Positions 24,337 through 34,316 are shown, numbered from the stretch's first letter. The stretch: DNA of 64,000 bases from JAFMJV01 sp963814315 (GCA_963814315.1 CAWFCG010000003.1:1346118-1410117), one strand, 5' to 3'. Translations and numbers: made by a program. Notes: generated by a model from the sequence alone, not told the origin.

Positions 24337-27054
24337 CTACGGCTTGAGCAGCTCGATGCCGTCGGAGAAGACGCTCGACCAATGACCTGCCGCGTCGCGC
24401 ACCTGTGCATAGACACGCCGCATCCCAGGCTTGCCGGTTCCGCCGTAGGTGGTATCGGCCAGGTCCCAGGCGACTGATTCACGGATGGGCATGGTGATGC
24501 CGTTGCGCAGTTGCGCCCCATCGGGACCGAGCCGGCGGCTGCCCGAGATGCGCAGCTTGGTCACCCACGTCTTTGCGTCATCCCAGGTGAACGCCAGCGT
24601 GACATCAGCATCAGCCGTGGATCCGGCGCCGGCGTCGATGGTGACGGAGCCCGTCGGGGGGACGTCGTCGCGCACGCACGTGTAGACGCGGATGTCGTCG
24701 ATGTACCAGCCTCGCGCACCGACCGACTTGTCCGACGCCATGCGGAAGCGGAGCCTGACCTGCGAGCCGGCGAACCGAGACAGGTCCACGCGGGCCTGCG
24801 CCCAACCATGCGAGTCGCCGGTCCAGGCACGCCGGCCCTTCAGCGGGTTGCCGTAACCCTTGGCGATGCGGCCGTTGTAGCCGCCATGCGTGAACAGGTC
24901 ATCCACGCCTCGCCAGGAGCCACCGTCGACCTGGATCTGGAGGATGCCGCCGTCGTAGCGGCGTTTGGCGTCCTTGTCGAAGGAGTAGCCATGTCCGAAG
25001 CGCAGATAGGCACCTTGCGGCAACGTCAGCGGGACCGTCGCCCGCATCACCGAGTCCATGCGGCTGCCATGGTTGGGCGCATAGAAGTTGAGCTTGCCGC
25101 TCGACGCCCAGGTCCCGTCCCAGGCCGCCACGTTGTTGGGGTTCTGCGGGTAGTACCAGCCCTTCTTGGCACCGGTCAGCCGCGATGGCGCCCAGCGTCC
25201 TGCGTCGGGATCCTCGAGGTCATCCTTCAGGATATCGATGGCGCTACGGCCGGCGCTGCAGATGGGGGCACGTTTGGGCGCCTGGGCCTTGGGGGTGCGA
25301 TCCATCTGCGTGGCGCGCGTCGCGTCGCGTACCGACTTGCAGTGGGCGAGCGTCATGCCGTCGGTACCCGCAAGGTCGGTACAGGCCGCCACCAGGGCGT
25401 CGCCGAGGTCGATGTAGTTGGCCGCTGGCGTCAGCCGGGTCGTGAGCGCCTGGTACCAGACGCGCGCGGTGCGGCCGCGGCCGATGGCCTTGACCTTGTA
25501 ACCACGGAAGCTGCCACCATCGGCCAGCAGCGAGGCTGCCTTGTTGCCAACACTGCTGTTGCGGTGGACGCCGCCGTCATCGGCCGTGCCGGTGTACCAC
25601 CTGGGGCTGCGAACGTGATCGGGATGACCGAAGCGGGTGGGGTCGCGCATATCGCGAAAGACCCCGATGGGCGCGTCCTCACCGATCTTCCACTTGCTGG
25701 ACTTGGTGTCCGTGCCACCGTCATAGGCAAGGTCGATGAGCTCGCCGAACACGTCCGCATATGACTCGTTGATGGCACCCGACTGATACTGGTAGAAGAG
25801 CGGCGCCTCAGCGTCGAGCACGCCGTGGGTGAACTCGTGGGCAACGATGTCGTCAGCCTTGGCCCAACCCGACCCGAAGACGGCCTGCTGCTCGGCCCAT
25901 TTCCACTCGGCATTGCGCCATGGGCAGCCGTAGCTGGGGCAGTAACGCACGGTGGCCTTCATGCGCGAGCCGGCGCCGTCGATGCCATCGCGGCCGAAGT
26001 GGTCGTAGAAGTAGTCGTACGTCACGCCCATGAGGCGGTAGGCGGCATCGACGTCCCGTACCCCTGTGGCGGGCTGACCCTCACTGCGTGTCGGCGAGGT
26101 GCAGGCGAAGGGTGCACCGGGCCTGTTCCGGTCGTCGCAGACTCGCCGGCTCGGACCCTCCGCGGTGTGGACTCGGTCGATGGAGGACAGCACGCCGCCG
26201 CCGAGCGCATCCACTAGCACCAGCCGACGGTCGGCCTCGTGGTGGCCAGGGGCGGCCAGGCGCACGTCGATCCGCCACACCAACCGTGTGCCCAGACCGG
26301 CGAGCATGGGATCGTCCATGAGTCGTGGGTCGTACAGACCCAAGCCTTCGGAGGTGGTGTGCACCGACGACGTCCTCCGGCCGGTCTCTCGGGCGACCCA
26401 CGCCGCGGCGGTGTTGCGTGCCGTTGCCGCGCTGATCCTGGCGTCGGTGCGGGCCCGGCTTCCGGCTGGCAGCACCTCGCCGGCCGCCGAGAGCACCTCA
26501 CCCCCGGCAGAGAGCTGGACCGCGATCTCACCGCCCATCACGGGCACACCGTCGCGGATCTGCTCGAATTGCACGGTGGCGTTGGGCCGGCCGGCTCCGG
26601 AAGCGGTGACGCCGACAGCTGGAGCGAGGTGACGTTGCGTATCCTTGACCCGTAGGTCCCGAGCTGGGTCCTGCAGGCCGAACAGCGGCCCGTAGCGCTC
26701 GAGGAAGCGGCGCGCCACCGTTCGTGCATCGGCAGCTGACAGCGTCCGCTTGCCGGTCGCGACGCCCGGGAGTCCGGCGCTCAGCGGGTTGCCAGGCGAA
26801 CCAGAGAGGAAGCGCACGCGGCCCGTCTCAGGGTGATAGCCGATGGTGCTGCGGCCCGGCAGCTTCGCGGTCAGGGCGCGGTCTCGCGCTGGCACGGTGC
26901 TCTTGCCGACCTGCCGTGCCGACCAGCCCTGCTCCGGGCTGGCGGCCACGGCCGTTCTCACGGTGAGCGGCAGAAGCGGCAGCATGAGCGCGATGGCCGC
27001 GACGACGGCCAGCGTGCGGCGCGGCAGGGCGTGCCGCTCCGGGGTCCTGAGCAT
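24337..27054 (-). CDS. Secreted M4-family (thermolysin-like) metallopeptidase
   Basis: 905 residues: signal peptide (~12-38), FTP/PepSY propeptide (~45-300), then the M4 catalytic domain. The zinc-binding HEFTH is at 406-410, and Glu in GAINESYADVFGE (E430) is the third ligand. GVHRNSSVGNKAA corresponds to the M4_C histidine region. After about residue 600 comes a jelly-roll module (DDLEDPDAGRW, FGHGYSFD, RLRFRMASD) and an Ig-like tail. It is made as a zymogen, exported, and degrades proteins outside the cell. The start at 27054 has only a weak ribosome site. It is divergent from the dihydropyrimidinase gene. Confidence 0.92.
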   Translation of the reverse strand: MLRTPERHALPRRTLAVVAAIALMLPLLPLTVRTAVAASPEQGWSARQVGKSTVPARDRALTAKLPGRSTIGYHPETGRVRFLSGSPGNPLSAGLPGVATGKRTLSAADARTVARRFLERYGPLFGLQDPARDLRVKDTQRHLAPAVGVTASGAGRPNATVQFEQIRDGVPVMGGEIAVQLSAGGEVLSAAGEVLPAGSRARTDARISAATARNTAAAWVARETGRRTSSVHTTSEGLGLYDPRLMDDPMLAGLGTRLVWRIDVRLAAPGHHEADRRLVLVDALGGGVLSSIDRVHTAEGPSRRVCDDRNRPGAPFACTSPTRSEGQPATGVRDVDAAYRLMGVTYDYFYDHFGRDGIDGAGSRMKATVRYCPSYGCPWRNAEWKWAEQQAVFGSGWAKADDIVAHEFTHGVLDAEAPLFYQYQSGAINESYADVFGELIDLAYDGGTDTKSSKWKIGEDAPIGVFRDMRDPTRFGHPDHVRSPRWYTGTADDGGVHRNSSVGNKAASLLADGGSFRGYKVKAIGRGRTARVWYQALTTRLTPAANYIDLGDALVAACTDLAGTDGMTLAHCKSVRDATRATQMDRTPKAQAPKRAPICSAGRSAIDILKDDLEDPDAGRWAPSRLTGAKKGWYYPQNPNNVAAWDGTWASSGKLNFYAPNHGSRMDSVMRATVPLTLPQGAYLRFGHGYSFDKDAKRRYDGGILQIQVDGGSWRGVDDLFTHGGYNGRIAKGYGNPLKGRRAWTGDSHGWAQARVDLSRFAGSQVRLRFRMASDKSVGARGWYIDDIRVYTCVRDDVPPTGSVTIDAGAGSTADADVTLAFTWDDAKTWVTKLRISGSRRLGPDGAQLRNGITMPIRESVAWDLADTTYGGTGKPGMRRVYAQVRDAAGHWSSVFSDGIELLKP

Positions 27055-27181
27055 GACGCTCGCTACGGTACACGAGAGGTGCCCATCGCAGCCTGCGGGC
27101 CCTGCCTCGGGCCGACTACCATGGCGATGCTGGCCACGTCTCTACGTGTGTCTGGAACTCGTCTTCATCTGGAGGGATCGA

Positions 27182-28603
27182 ATGCGAACGCTCATCACCA
27201 ACGGCACCGTCGTCAATGCGGACGGCTCATTCCTTGCCGATGTGCTCATCGAGGACGAGAAGATCGCCGCCGTGGGCATCGGCGGGGACGCATCCGGCTC
27301 CGGCCAGGCGCTTGGCGCGTTGGCACGCGTGGCGGTCGACAAGACCATCGATGCGACCGGTCGCTGGATCATCCCCGGCGGCATCGATCCCCACACACAC
27401 ATGGACCTGCCCTTCGGCGGCACCTCCTCCAAGGACGATTTCGAGACCGGCTCACGGGCCGCGGCCTTCGGCGGCACCACCACCATCATCGATTTCGCGG
27501 TGCAGTCCAAGGGCCAGGCACTGCGACCGGGCCTGGAGACCTGGCTGGCCAAGGCAGAGGGCAAGTCGGCCATCGACTACGGCTTCCACATGATCATGGG
27601 TGACGTCAACGACGCCACGCTCAAGGAGATGGACCAGCTCGTCGAGGACGGCGTCACTGACTTCAAGCTCTTCACCGCCTACCCCGGCGTCTTCCTGTCC
27701 GACGACGGCGCCATCTTCAGCGCCCTGCGCCAGACCGCTGAGAACGGCGGCTTGATCATGATGCACGCCGAGAATGGCGTGGCCATCGACATCGTCGCCA
27801 ATGCCAACGTGGCGGCCGGCAACACCAGTCCCTACTTCCACGGTGCCTCACGCATGCCCGTGTTCGAGGGTGAATGCGTCAATCGTGTCATCCGTTTCGC
27901 GGAAGCGGCTGAGGTGCCCGTCTACATCGTCCACCTCTCTTCACGGGACGCGCTGGAGGAGATCGTGCGCGGCCGCGACCGGGGCGCCATGGCCTTCGCC
28001 GAGACCTGCCCGCAATACCTCTTCCTGGACCTGGAGATGATGGGCAACGGGTTCGAGGGTGCCAAGTACGTATGCTCACCGCCGTTGCGACCAGCCGACC
28101 ACCAGGAGGACCTGTGGCGCGGACTGGTTCGGGATGACCTGCAGGCCGTCGGCACCGACCATTGCCCATTCGACTTCGTGGGCCAGAAGGACCTGGGCAA
28201 GGACGACTTCCGCAAGATCCCCAACGGCCTGCCCGGCGTGGAGGAGCGCGTGGACCTCATCTTCCAGGGCGTCGTCAACGGACGCATGCCCAAGGAACGC
28301 TGGGTGGAGGTCTGCTCGACGGCACCGGCTCGGATCTTCGGGCTAGCAGGCTCCAAGGGCGTGGTGGCGCCGGGCTACGACGCCGACCTGGTCGTGTATG
28401 ACCCCGACAAGAAGCACGTCCTGTCGGCTGCGACCCACCACATGAACGTGGACTACTCCTGCTACGAGGGCATGGAGGTGCAGGGCCATAGCGACATCGT
28501 GCTTTCGCGCGGCCAGGTCATCGTGGAGGATGGCGAGTGGAAGGGTGATCCGGGCCACGGCCGCTTCCTGAAGCGTGAGGTCGCGCGCGAATACCTGCGC
28601 TAG
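27182..28603 (+). CDS. hydA: Dihydropyrimidinase / D-hydantoinase
   Basis: 473 residues, cyclic amidohydrolase barrel. Metal ligands are H71 and H73 in GIDPHTHMD, the carboxylated K162 in DFKLFTAYPG, H195 in MHAENG, H251 in IVHLSS and D326 in GTDHCPF. It opens dihydrouracil or dihydrothymine to the N-carbamoyl acid, which the amidase at 20118 would cleave. The ATG at 27182 has GGAGGG six bases upstream, and the long in-frame extension 5' lies antisense to the M4 protease. Its stop overlaps that of the convergent HAD gene within a CTAG. Confidence 0.93.
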   Translation: MRTLITNGTVVNADGSFLADVLIEDEKIAAVGIGGDASGSGQALGALARVAVDKTIDATGRWIIPGGIDPHTHMDLPFGGTSSKDDFETGSRAAAFGGTTTIIDFAVQSKGQALRPGLETWLAKAEGKSAIDYGFHMIMGDVNDATLKEMDQLVEDGVTDFKLFTAYPGVFLSDDGAIFSALRQTAENGGLIMMHAENGVAIDIVANANVAAGNTSPYFHGASRMPVFEGECVNRVIRFAEAAEVPVYIVHLSSRDALEEIVRGRDRGAMAFAETCPQYLFLDLEMMGNGFEGAKYVCSPPLRPADHQEDLWRGLVRDDLQAVGTDHCPFDFVGQKDLGKDDFRKIPNGLPGVEERVDLIFQGVVNGRMPKERWVEVCSTAPARIFGLAGSKGVVAPGYDADLVVYDPDKKHVLSAATHHMNVDYSCYEGMEVQGHSDIVLSRGQVIVEDGEWKGDPGHGRFLKREVAREYLR

Positions 28604-29274
28604 CGCTGGGAGCGGATCGGCTCCCAACGGACGATCAACGCATCCCCATCGAAGCTGGCGCTGATGGTGTGCACGCCTGCCGTGTGGTGGTCGGCCTCGG
28701 CCAGGTCAGTTGGCTGATGTGAGGTATGGACCGCCAACACGTGGGCACCCGCGGCCTTGCCGGCGCTGATGCCGGCCGGCGCATCCTCCACCACCAGGCA
28801 GCGGCGCGGGTCCCGGCCCAGCAGCTCAGCCGCACGCAGGTACGGATCGGGGGCGGGTTTGCCGTGCTCGATGTCATCGACAGTCACCAGCGCGACCGGT
28901 TCGGGTAGACCCACCTGCGCCAGCCATTGCCGCGCGATGAGGCGAAAAGCACTGGTGGCGATAGCCCAGCGATCGGATGGCAGGCTTGCCAGCATCGCCG
29001 CCGCGCCGGGCATGGCAGCGATGGCATCTTCGCCGTCATCAGCATCGAGCGAATCGTTGAAGCGGACCGACTCGGCCACGGCATCAAGCTGCGGCGCCAC
29101 CAGGCGGATCGTCTCGACCGGTGGACGACCGGGATGGACATGGGCGATCTGGGTCTCGTAGTCGAGGCCGTGCTCGGCCCCCCAGAGCCGCCAGTGCCTG
29201 GCATAGACGTCGCCCGAATCGATGACCACCCCGTCCATGTCGAAGATCATCGCTTCCACGCGCAGCTCCGGCAT
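28600..29274 (-). CDS. HAD-superfamily phosphatase (beta-phosphoglucomutase-like)
   Basis: About 224 residues. Motif I is IFDMDGVVIDS (nucleophile Asp and acid Asp), motif II the Ser in ATSAFR, motif III the Lys in HGKPAPDPYL and motif IV VVEDAPAGISAGKAAG. A helical cap lies between motifs I and II. This is subfamily IA (PGMB/GPH-like); the substrate is not predictable. The ATG at 29274 has GGAGG close upstream. An ATG at 29286 is possible, but GGGAGG would touch it. It converges with hydA and overlaps its stop. Confidence 0.82.
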   Translation of the reverse strand: MPELRVEAMIFDMDGVVIDSGDVYARHWRLWGAEHGLDYETQIAHVHPGRPPVETIRLVAPQLDAVAESVRFNDSLDADDGEDAIAAMPGAAAMLASLPSDRWAIATSAFRLIARQWLAQVGLPEPVALVTVDDIEHGKPAPDPYLRAAELLGRDPRRCLVVEDAPAGISAGKAAGAHVLAVHTSHQPTDLAEADHHTAGVHTISASFDGDALIVRWEPIRSQR

Positions 29275-29460
29275 CAGCCTCCGCATCCTCCCTATCGGTC
29301 CATCGTCAGGATGAGCCTGCGAACTCGCTGGACCACGCGAACCCACCGAGAGCCGGCACACCGGCTCCACCACACGACGAACTGGCAAACCGGCCGCCTT
29401 GCCATGGCGACCGGTTCGGTCCTGCCGTCAGGCCTGTAGGCCCGGCATGGAACAGCTCGG

Positions 29461-31001
29461 CTACTTGGTGCGGGGGAAGCCCAGGTTGATCTTCGGATGT
29501 CCCCGGGTCAGGCCAGCGCGAGGTGATGACCTTGCCCTTGGTGTAGAACCGCACCCCTTCGGGGCCATAGATGTGCGAGTCGCCGAAGAGCGAGGAACGC
29601 CAGCCGCCGAAGGAGTAGTACGAGACCGGGACCGGGATGGGCACGTTGATGCCCACCATCCCGACGTCGATATCGAACTGGAATTGACGTGCCGCACCGC
29701 CGTCGCGGGTGAAGATCGCGGTGCCGTTGCCGAACTCGTGGCTATTGGTGAGCTTGACCGCCTCCTCGTAGCTCCCCACGTGGACGACCGTCAGCACGGG
29801 GCCGAAGATCTCATCCTTGTAGCAGGACATCTCGGGGGTCACATCGGTGATGAGCGAGACGCCCAGGTAGAAGCCGTCGCTATCCTTGTAGAGCGGGTGT
29901 TCACGACCGTCAGCCACGACCGTGGCGCCATCCCTCTGGCCGCTCTCGATGTAGCTTGCGACCTTGTCACGATGCTCCTCGGTGACGAGCGGGCCCATCA
30001 TCGACGCCGGGTTGGTGCCATCACCAACGACCACCTGTGGCAGGCGAGCCTTGATGGCCTCGATGAGTGGCTCGTGCACATCGCCCACCGTCACGACCGT
30101 GGCGATGGCCATGCAGCGCTCGCCAGCGCTTCCGTAGCCGGCGTTGATGCAGGCGTCGGCGGTGAGATCGAGAATCCGCATCGGGCAGGACGATCATGTG
30201 GTTCTTGGCCCCACCCAGGGCCTGGACGCGCTTGCCGGCTTTGGAGCCGGTCTCGTAGATGCGCTTGGCCGCGGGCGTTGAACCCACGAACGAGACGGCC
30301 GCGATGTCCGGGTGCTCGGTCAGTCCGGCGACCGCCACGCGATCACCCTGCAACACGTTGAAGACGCCGTCGGGCAGCCCGGCATCCTGCATCAGCTGCG
30401 CGAGGTAGATCGACACCGACGGATCGACCGTCGAGGGCTTCAGGATGAAGGTGTTGCCGGTGGCGATGGCGTTGCCGAACATCCACATCGGAACCATGGC
30501 CGGGAAGTTGAAGGGGGTGATACCTGCCACCACGCCAAGGGGCTGGCGGATGGAGTAGACGTCCACGCCCGACGAGACCTGCTCGCTGAACTCGCCCTTC
30601 TGAAGCTGCGGCACCCCACACGCGTACTCGATGTTCTCGATGCCACGGGCCAGCTCGCCGGCAGCATCGCTCAGGACCTTGCCGTGCTCGGCGGTGATGA
30701 GCGCGGAAATCTCGTCGCGGTGGCTATCGAAGGCGTTGCGGATGCGAAACATGGTGTCCGCCCGCTTCGACAAGGAGGTCGCGCGCCAGGCCGGAAACGC
30801 AGCCTTGGCGGCAGCGACCGCCAGCTCGATCTCTTCGGGGCTCGCGACGTCGACCACCTTGGTCTGCTGGCCGGTCGCGGGGTTGAACACTGGGCGGCCC
30901 TTGCCGGACGTCGATGCGACGATCTTGCCGTCGATCCAGTGGCTGACCCTGGGAAGGTTCGCTTGCGCCGCATTCACCTGCGGCTCCATCGTCTGCGTCA
31001 T
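29461..31001 (-). CDS. mmsA: CoA-acylating methylmalonate-semialdehyde dehydrogenase, frameshifted as read
   Basis: The ALDH fold is complete only if two single-base insertions are removed. The frame from MTQTMEPQ breaks at 30173-30174 (AA in GAGAATCC), where MIVLPDAD should continue into LDLTADACINAGYG. It breaks again in the CCCC at 29501-29504, after which PKINLGFPRTK and a stop follow. Corrected length is 512 residues, normal for MmsA. The catalytic Cys in GERCMAIA and the N-terminal FNFPAMVPMW nucleotide region are present. It oxidises malonate or methylmalonate semialdehyde to acetyl- or propionyl-CoA, fitting beta-alanine or beta-aminoisobutyrate from pyrimidines. Whether it is a true pseudogene or sequence error is open. 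Confidence 0.88.
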
Positions 31002-31036
31002 TCGGTTGACCTCATCTCCGGAGTGGATAACTAACG

Positions 31037-31048
31037 ATAATCGATTAT
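31037..31048. promoter_or_regulatory. Perfect palindrome ATAATCGATTAT upstream of mmsA
   Basis: A 12-bp perfect palindrome in an AT-rich island, 36 bp upstream of the mmsA start, where a promoter or operator is expected. It stands out in this GC-rich sequence. A dimeric repressor responsive to the pathway is a reasonable guess; no regulator gene is adjacent. Confidence 0.45.
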
Positions 31049-31101
31049 GTACAGTCGCCGCCCCTGCCAAAGGGCCCGCCGGCGAGGGAACCTCGGCGCG
31101 A

Positions 31102-32061
31102 CTATCGCTCTGATTGGTCGCGCAGGGCCCCCATCGATACCAGCGTATCGACCAGCTCCTGCACGGCTGCAGCGGAATGCTCGAACTGTGCCTGCTCCTC
31201 ATCGGTCAGGCCGATCTCGACGATGCCCTCGACGCCGTTGCTGCCGAGTCGCGTGGGCACGCCCACATAGAGGCCGTCGATGCCGTACTGGCCCTCAAGG
31301 TAGGCCGCACAAGGCAGCACCATATGGCGGTTGTTGACGATGGCGTCCACCATCGAAGCGACCGACGCGGCGGGTGCGTAGTAGGCGCTGCCGGTCTTCA
31401 GCAATGAGACCACCTCGGCGCCGCCGTTGCGCGTACGTGCCACGAGCGCATCGATGCGGTCGGGCGTCATGAGCTCGGTGATGGGCACGCCGCCGACGGT
31501 CGAATAGCGTGGCAGCGGCACCATGGTGTCGCCGTGGCCACCCAGCACGAAGGCGTAGGTGTTCACGACCGAGACACCCAGCTCCATGGCGATGAACGTC
31601 CGGAACCGGCTGGAGTCGAGGACACCGGCCATGCCTACCACCCGGTCCGAAGGTAGGTCGCTGGCTTCCAGCGCCACGTGGCACATGGCGTCGAGGGGGT
31701 TGGTCACGACGATGAGAATGGCCTCCGGCGAGTACGCCACCGCCTGCTCGACCACCGTTCGGACGATGGCAGCATTCTTGACCATCAGGTCGTCGCGACT
31801 CATGCCCGGCTGGCGAGCCAGGCCGGAGGTGACCACGATGACGTCCGAGCCAGCCGTGTCGGCGTAGTCGTTGGTGCCCTGCACCACCATGTCGTGACCG
31901 GTCACGGGCGCAGCCTGGGCCAGGTCGAGTGCCTTGCCCTGGGGTAGGCCCTCGACGATGTCGACCAGCCAGACATCGGCGATGCCCTGCTCGACGATGC
32001 GTTGTGCGGTCGTTGCGCCGACGTTGCCGGCGCCGATGACGGTGACGAGCGAGTTGGCCAT
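31102..32061 (-). CDS. mdh: Malate dehydrogenase (LDH-like type)
   Basis: 319 residues. The Rossmann motif VIGAGNVGATTA is at the N-terminus, with D34 in VWLVDI selecting NAD. Substrate-binding arginines are in ARQPGMSRDDL and VLDSSRFRTF, and catalytic His is in LGGHGDTMVPLPR. The ARQPGMSR loop is that of malate rather than lactate dehydrogenases. It interconverts malate and oxaloacetate in the TCA cycle. AGGAG lies 11 bases before the ATG. It is 100 bp upstream of mmsA on the same strand, but a palindrome and promoter-like region separate them. Confidence 0.93.
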   Translation of the reverse strand: MANSLVTVIGAGNVGATTAQRIVEQGIADVWLVDIVEGLPQGKALDLAQAAPVTGHDMVVQGTNDYADTAGSDVIVVTSGLARQPGMSRDDLMVKNAAIVRTVVEQAVAYSPEAILIVVTNPLDAMCHVALEASDLPSDRVVGMAGVLDSSRFRTFIAMELGVSVVNTYAFVLGGHGDTMVPLPRYSTVGGVPITELMTPDRIDALVARTRNGGAEVVSLLKTGSAYYAPAASVASMVDAIVNNRHMVLPCAAYLEGQYGIDGLYVGVPTRLGSNGVEGIVEIGLTDEEQAQFEHSAAAVQELVDTLVSMGALRDQSER

Positions 32062-32192
32062 AAGGTGGGCGACTCCTGTGGTTCGTGACGTGCTCGGCGC
32101 CCAATGCTACTCCCCCACGGGTAGGCACCGGAGCGCACCGGTCCAGATGGCGTGGCCCGATCAAGGCGGGCCCGATCAAGGCGAGGCCGAGG

Positions 32193-32876
32193 TCAGTCGG
32201 AGACGTCGGCGTCCGGGCCGCCCAGATCCGCGGTCGGCAGGGACACCGTGATGGTGGCACCGTCGCCGCTCGCCGAAGCTACATCGATGGAACCTCCGGC
32301 ACCAGCCACGAAGCGCGCCAACGCAGAGAGCCCATGGCCACTTCCGCCACGCTCCCGCTTGGTGGTGAAGCCGGTCTCGAAGAGGTGCTCAAGGGCCTCG
32401 GCGCTGAAACCGGGGCCAGTGTCAGACACGACGATGTGGACCGTTTCGCCATCGCCGTGGCGGGTGCTGATGGTCAGCCTGCCGCCGTCCGTCATGGCGT
32501 CGCGCGCGTTGAGCACCAAGTTCAGCACGATGCGCTCCACCCGCAGCTTGGAGATGGTCACGTAGGCGCCATCGGCAGCGGTGGCCAGCACCAGCTCGAT
32601 CGAGGGCGGCAGCAGCGCATCGATGAGCCGACGCATGGCCGACACGTTGAGATCGAGGTTGATGGCGATGAGCGAACCGGAGGTGTCGTTGCCATCAAGC
32701 TGGTCGATCAGGTCGAAGACCGTGGCGGTCACGATGACGCAGTGGGCCACATCCTCGCGGGCCGGATCTTCCGACGACATGCCACGCAGGGCCAGCTCGG
32801 CGTGGCCGCGTACGGCCGTCAACAAGTTGCGCATGTCGTGGGTGATCGAACGGATCGTCTCGGGACCGGGCTCCAT
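32193..32876 (-). CDS. Short soluble sensor histidine kinase
   Basis: 227 residues, with no membrane or sensor domain. The H-box SITHDMRNLL has its His at residue 13. The ATPase part has the N-box LNLVLNARDAM, G1 SDTGPGFS and G2 GGSGHGLSAL. It would autophosphorylate and pass phosphate to a response regulator that is not in the window, so the sensing input must come from a partner. GGAGGGG precedes the ATG at 32876. It is divergent from the sulfotransferase gene. Confidence 0.83.
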   Translation of the reverse strand: MEPGPETIRSITHDMRNLLTAVRGHAELALRGMSSEDPAREDVAHCVIVTATVFDLIDQLDGNDTSGSLIAINLDLNVSAMRRLIDALLPPSIELVLATAADGAYVTISKLRVERIVLNLVLNARDAMTDGGRLTISTRHGDGETVHIVVSDTGPGFSAEALEHLFETGFTTKRERGGSGHGLSALARFVAGAGGSIDVASASGDGATITVSLPTADLGGPDADVSD

Positions 32877-32938
32877 ACCCCTCCAGCATAGCGAGGATGG
32901 ACTCGGATAGGGTGGCCGACGCTGCCATACTCGGGCGC

Positions 32939-33850
32939 ATGGCATCCCAGACGAGCGCCAGCGCCGCGCTCCAGCGCGCCCTCGGCGGCAAGGAATCTCG
33001 GCGCCTGCGCGGTCGGTTGCTGGGGCGCACGCACCTGCTTCCGGACTTCATCATCATCGGTGCGGCCCGCAGTGGCACCACGCACCTGTTGGGTCAGCTC
33101 AACGCGCACCCACAGGTCCTTGAGGGCCCCGCGGAGACGCATTTCTTCGACACCCACCGCTACACCTATGGCCTGGGCTGGTACCGTTTGCGCTTTCCGG
33201 CCAACAAACAACGCCGGGCAGCCTACAAGGCTGGTCTCCACCCTGTCCTGACCGGCGAATCCAGCCCCTCCTACCTGTCACACCCCAATGTGCCCGCGCG
33301 CATCGCGCGGGGCGTGCCTTCGGCCAAGCTGATGGTGCTGCTCCGCGACCCTGCCCTGCGGGCGGCTTCCCATTGGGCCTGGTGCCTGCGGCAGTGCGGC
33401 GAGACCCGCTCGTTCCGCGAGGCCGTCGAGGCCGAGATCGGTCCTCCGGGCGACCGCGGCGGCCTGCGCATCCCAGCCGACAAGCGTGTCGGTGACCCGT
33501 TGGTGGTGCGGCGCGGCATCTACCTGCCGCAGCTGGAGCGCTGGCGCACCCACTTCCCTGATGACCAGTTGCTGGTCATCCAGAGCGAGCGCTGGTTCCG
33601 CGACCCGCCGGGGGTGATGGCGGAGGTCTGTGAGTACCTCGACCTGCCACCGCGCGAACAGCTACCACGGGTGATGCGCAATCGCAACAAGCCCCACGAG
33701 CCGTTCGACCAGGACGTCATCGCGCGGCTGCGTGACTTCTATCGGCCCTATAACGAAGAGCTGGCCGACGACCTTGGCCTGGAGCTCGACTGGGACGCTG
33801 CCGACGGGGTGTTCGACGCCGACGGCGACGAGGGCCATGAAGACACCTGA
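32939..33850 (+). CDS. Sulfotransferase (PAPS-dependent)
   Basis: About 303 residues. The 5'-phosphosulfate loop FIIIGAARSGTTHLLGQL (residues ~37-54) and the 3'-phosphate segment LMVLLRDPALRAASHW are clear. It would transfer sulfate from PAPS to a carbohydrate or lipid acceptor, as in the heparan-sulfotransferase-like Sulfotransfer_1 family. The ATG at 32939 is chosen; an in-frame ATG at 32897 is possible but would crowd the divergent kinase promoter. The C-terminus is acidic. Confidence 0.85.
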   Translation: MASQTSASAALQRALGGKESRRLRGRLLGRTHLLPDFIIIGAARSGTTHLLGQLNAHPQVLEGPAETHFFDTHRYTYGLGWYRLRFPANKQRRAAYKAGLHPVLTGESSPSYLSHPNVPARIARGVPSAKLMVLLRDPALRAASHWAWCLRQCGETRSFREAVEAEIGPPGDRGGLRIPADKRVGDPLVVRRGIYLPQLERWRTHFPDDQLLVIQSERWFRDPPGVMAEVCEYLDLPPREQLPRVMRNRNKPHEPFDQDVIARLRDFYRPYNEELADDLGLELDWDAADGVFDADGDEGHEDT

Positions 33851-34316
33851 GATGTGTCGGTCGCGCGCACGCCCCATCCTCTCGCTTCCGTTGAGTCTGG
33901 TCTCCATCTTGCCGCAGCGGTCTGCCTGGCCAAGCCTGCGCGAACGTGCGGAGGGCGCCGTGAGGCACACCTGAGGGGCACACCTGAGGGGCACACCTGC
34001 CGACAACTGGTCACATGTCGCCCCAGACGGCCTTAGCAAGGTGCGCGGCCCCGTCCAGCGGGTCAGGAAGCCCGCTGAGCACGTCCAATCGCAAGATCCA
34101 AGCGTGGCGGGGCATAGCCTCGGTGCCGAGGGCACCCGTCAGGGCCGATCAAAGGCCTCGGCAACTGGCCAATGCCACCGTGCGTACCATCTGGTGAATT
34201 GCGGACAGGCCGATGGCGAGCCGGGGCTGACTCGGCCCGATAGGTACGTCTGGTGACCGGACGCACCGTACCAAGGAGCGGCTACTGCGGATATGTCTGG
34301 TGCGGTCTAATCTCGG
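33851..34316. other. 466-bp intergenic region
   Basis: There is no gene that I can support. It holds a short GGGGCACACCT array (33962-33998). It should also contain the promoter of the long secreted protein at 34317; TCTAAT at about 34305-34310 could be its -10 box. Confidence 0.4.
33962..33998 (+). repeat. 13-bp tandem array
   Basis: GAGGGGCACACCT at 33973-33985 and 33986-33998, preceded by an 11-base variant at 33962-33972. It is followed by CGACAACTGGTCAC, which recalls CGGGACAACGTGACC after the arrays near 8870 and 9930. This may be a weak third member of that arrangement. Confidence 0.8.

Noticed and set aside
26843..27181. Extended N-terminus of dihydropyrimidinase
   Set aside because: It overlaps the start of the M4 protease antisense, lacks family similarity, and a good ribosome site precedes the ATG at 27182.
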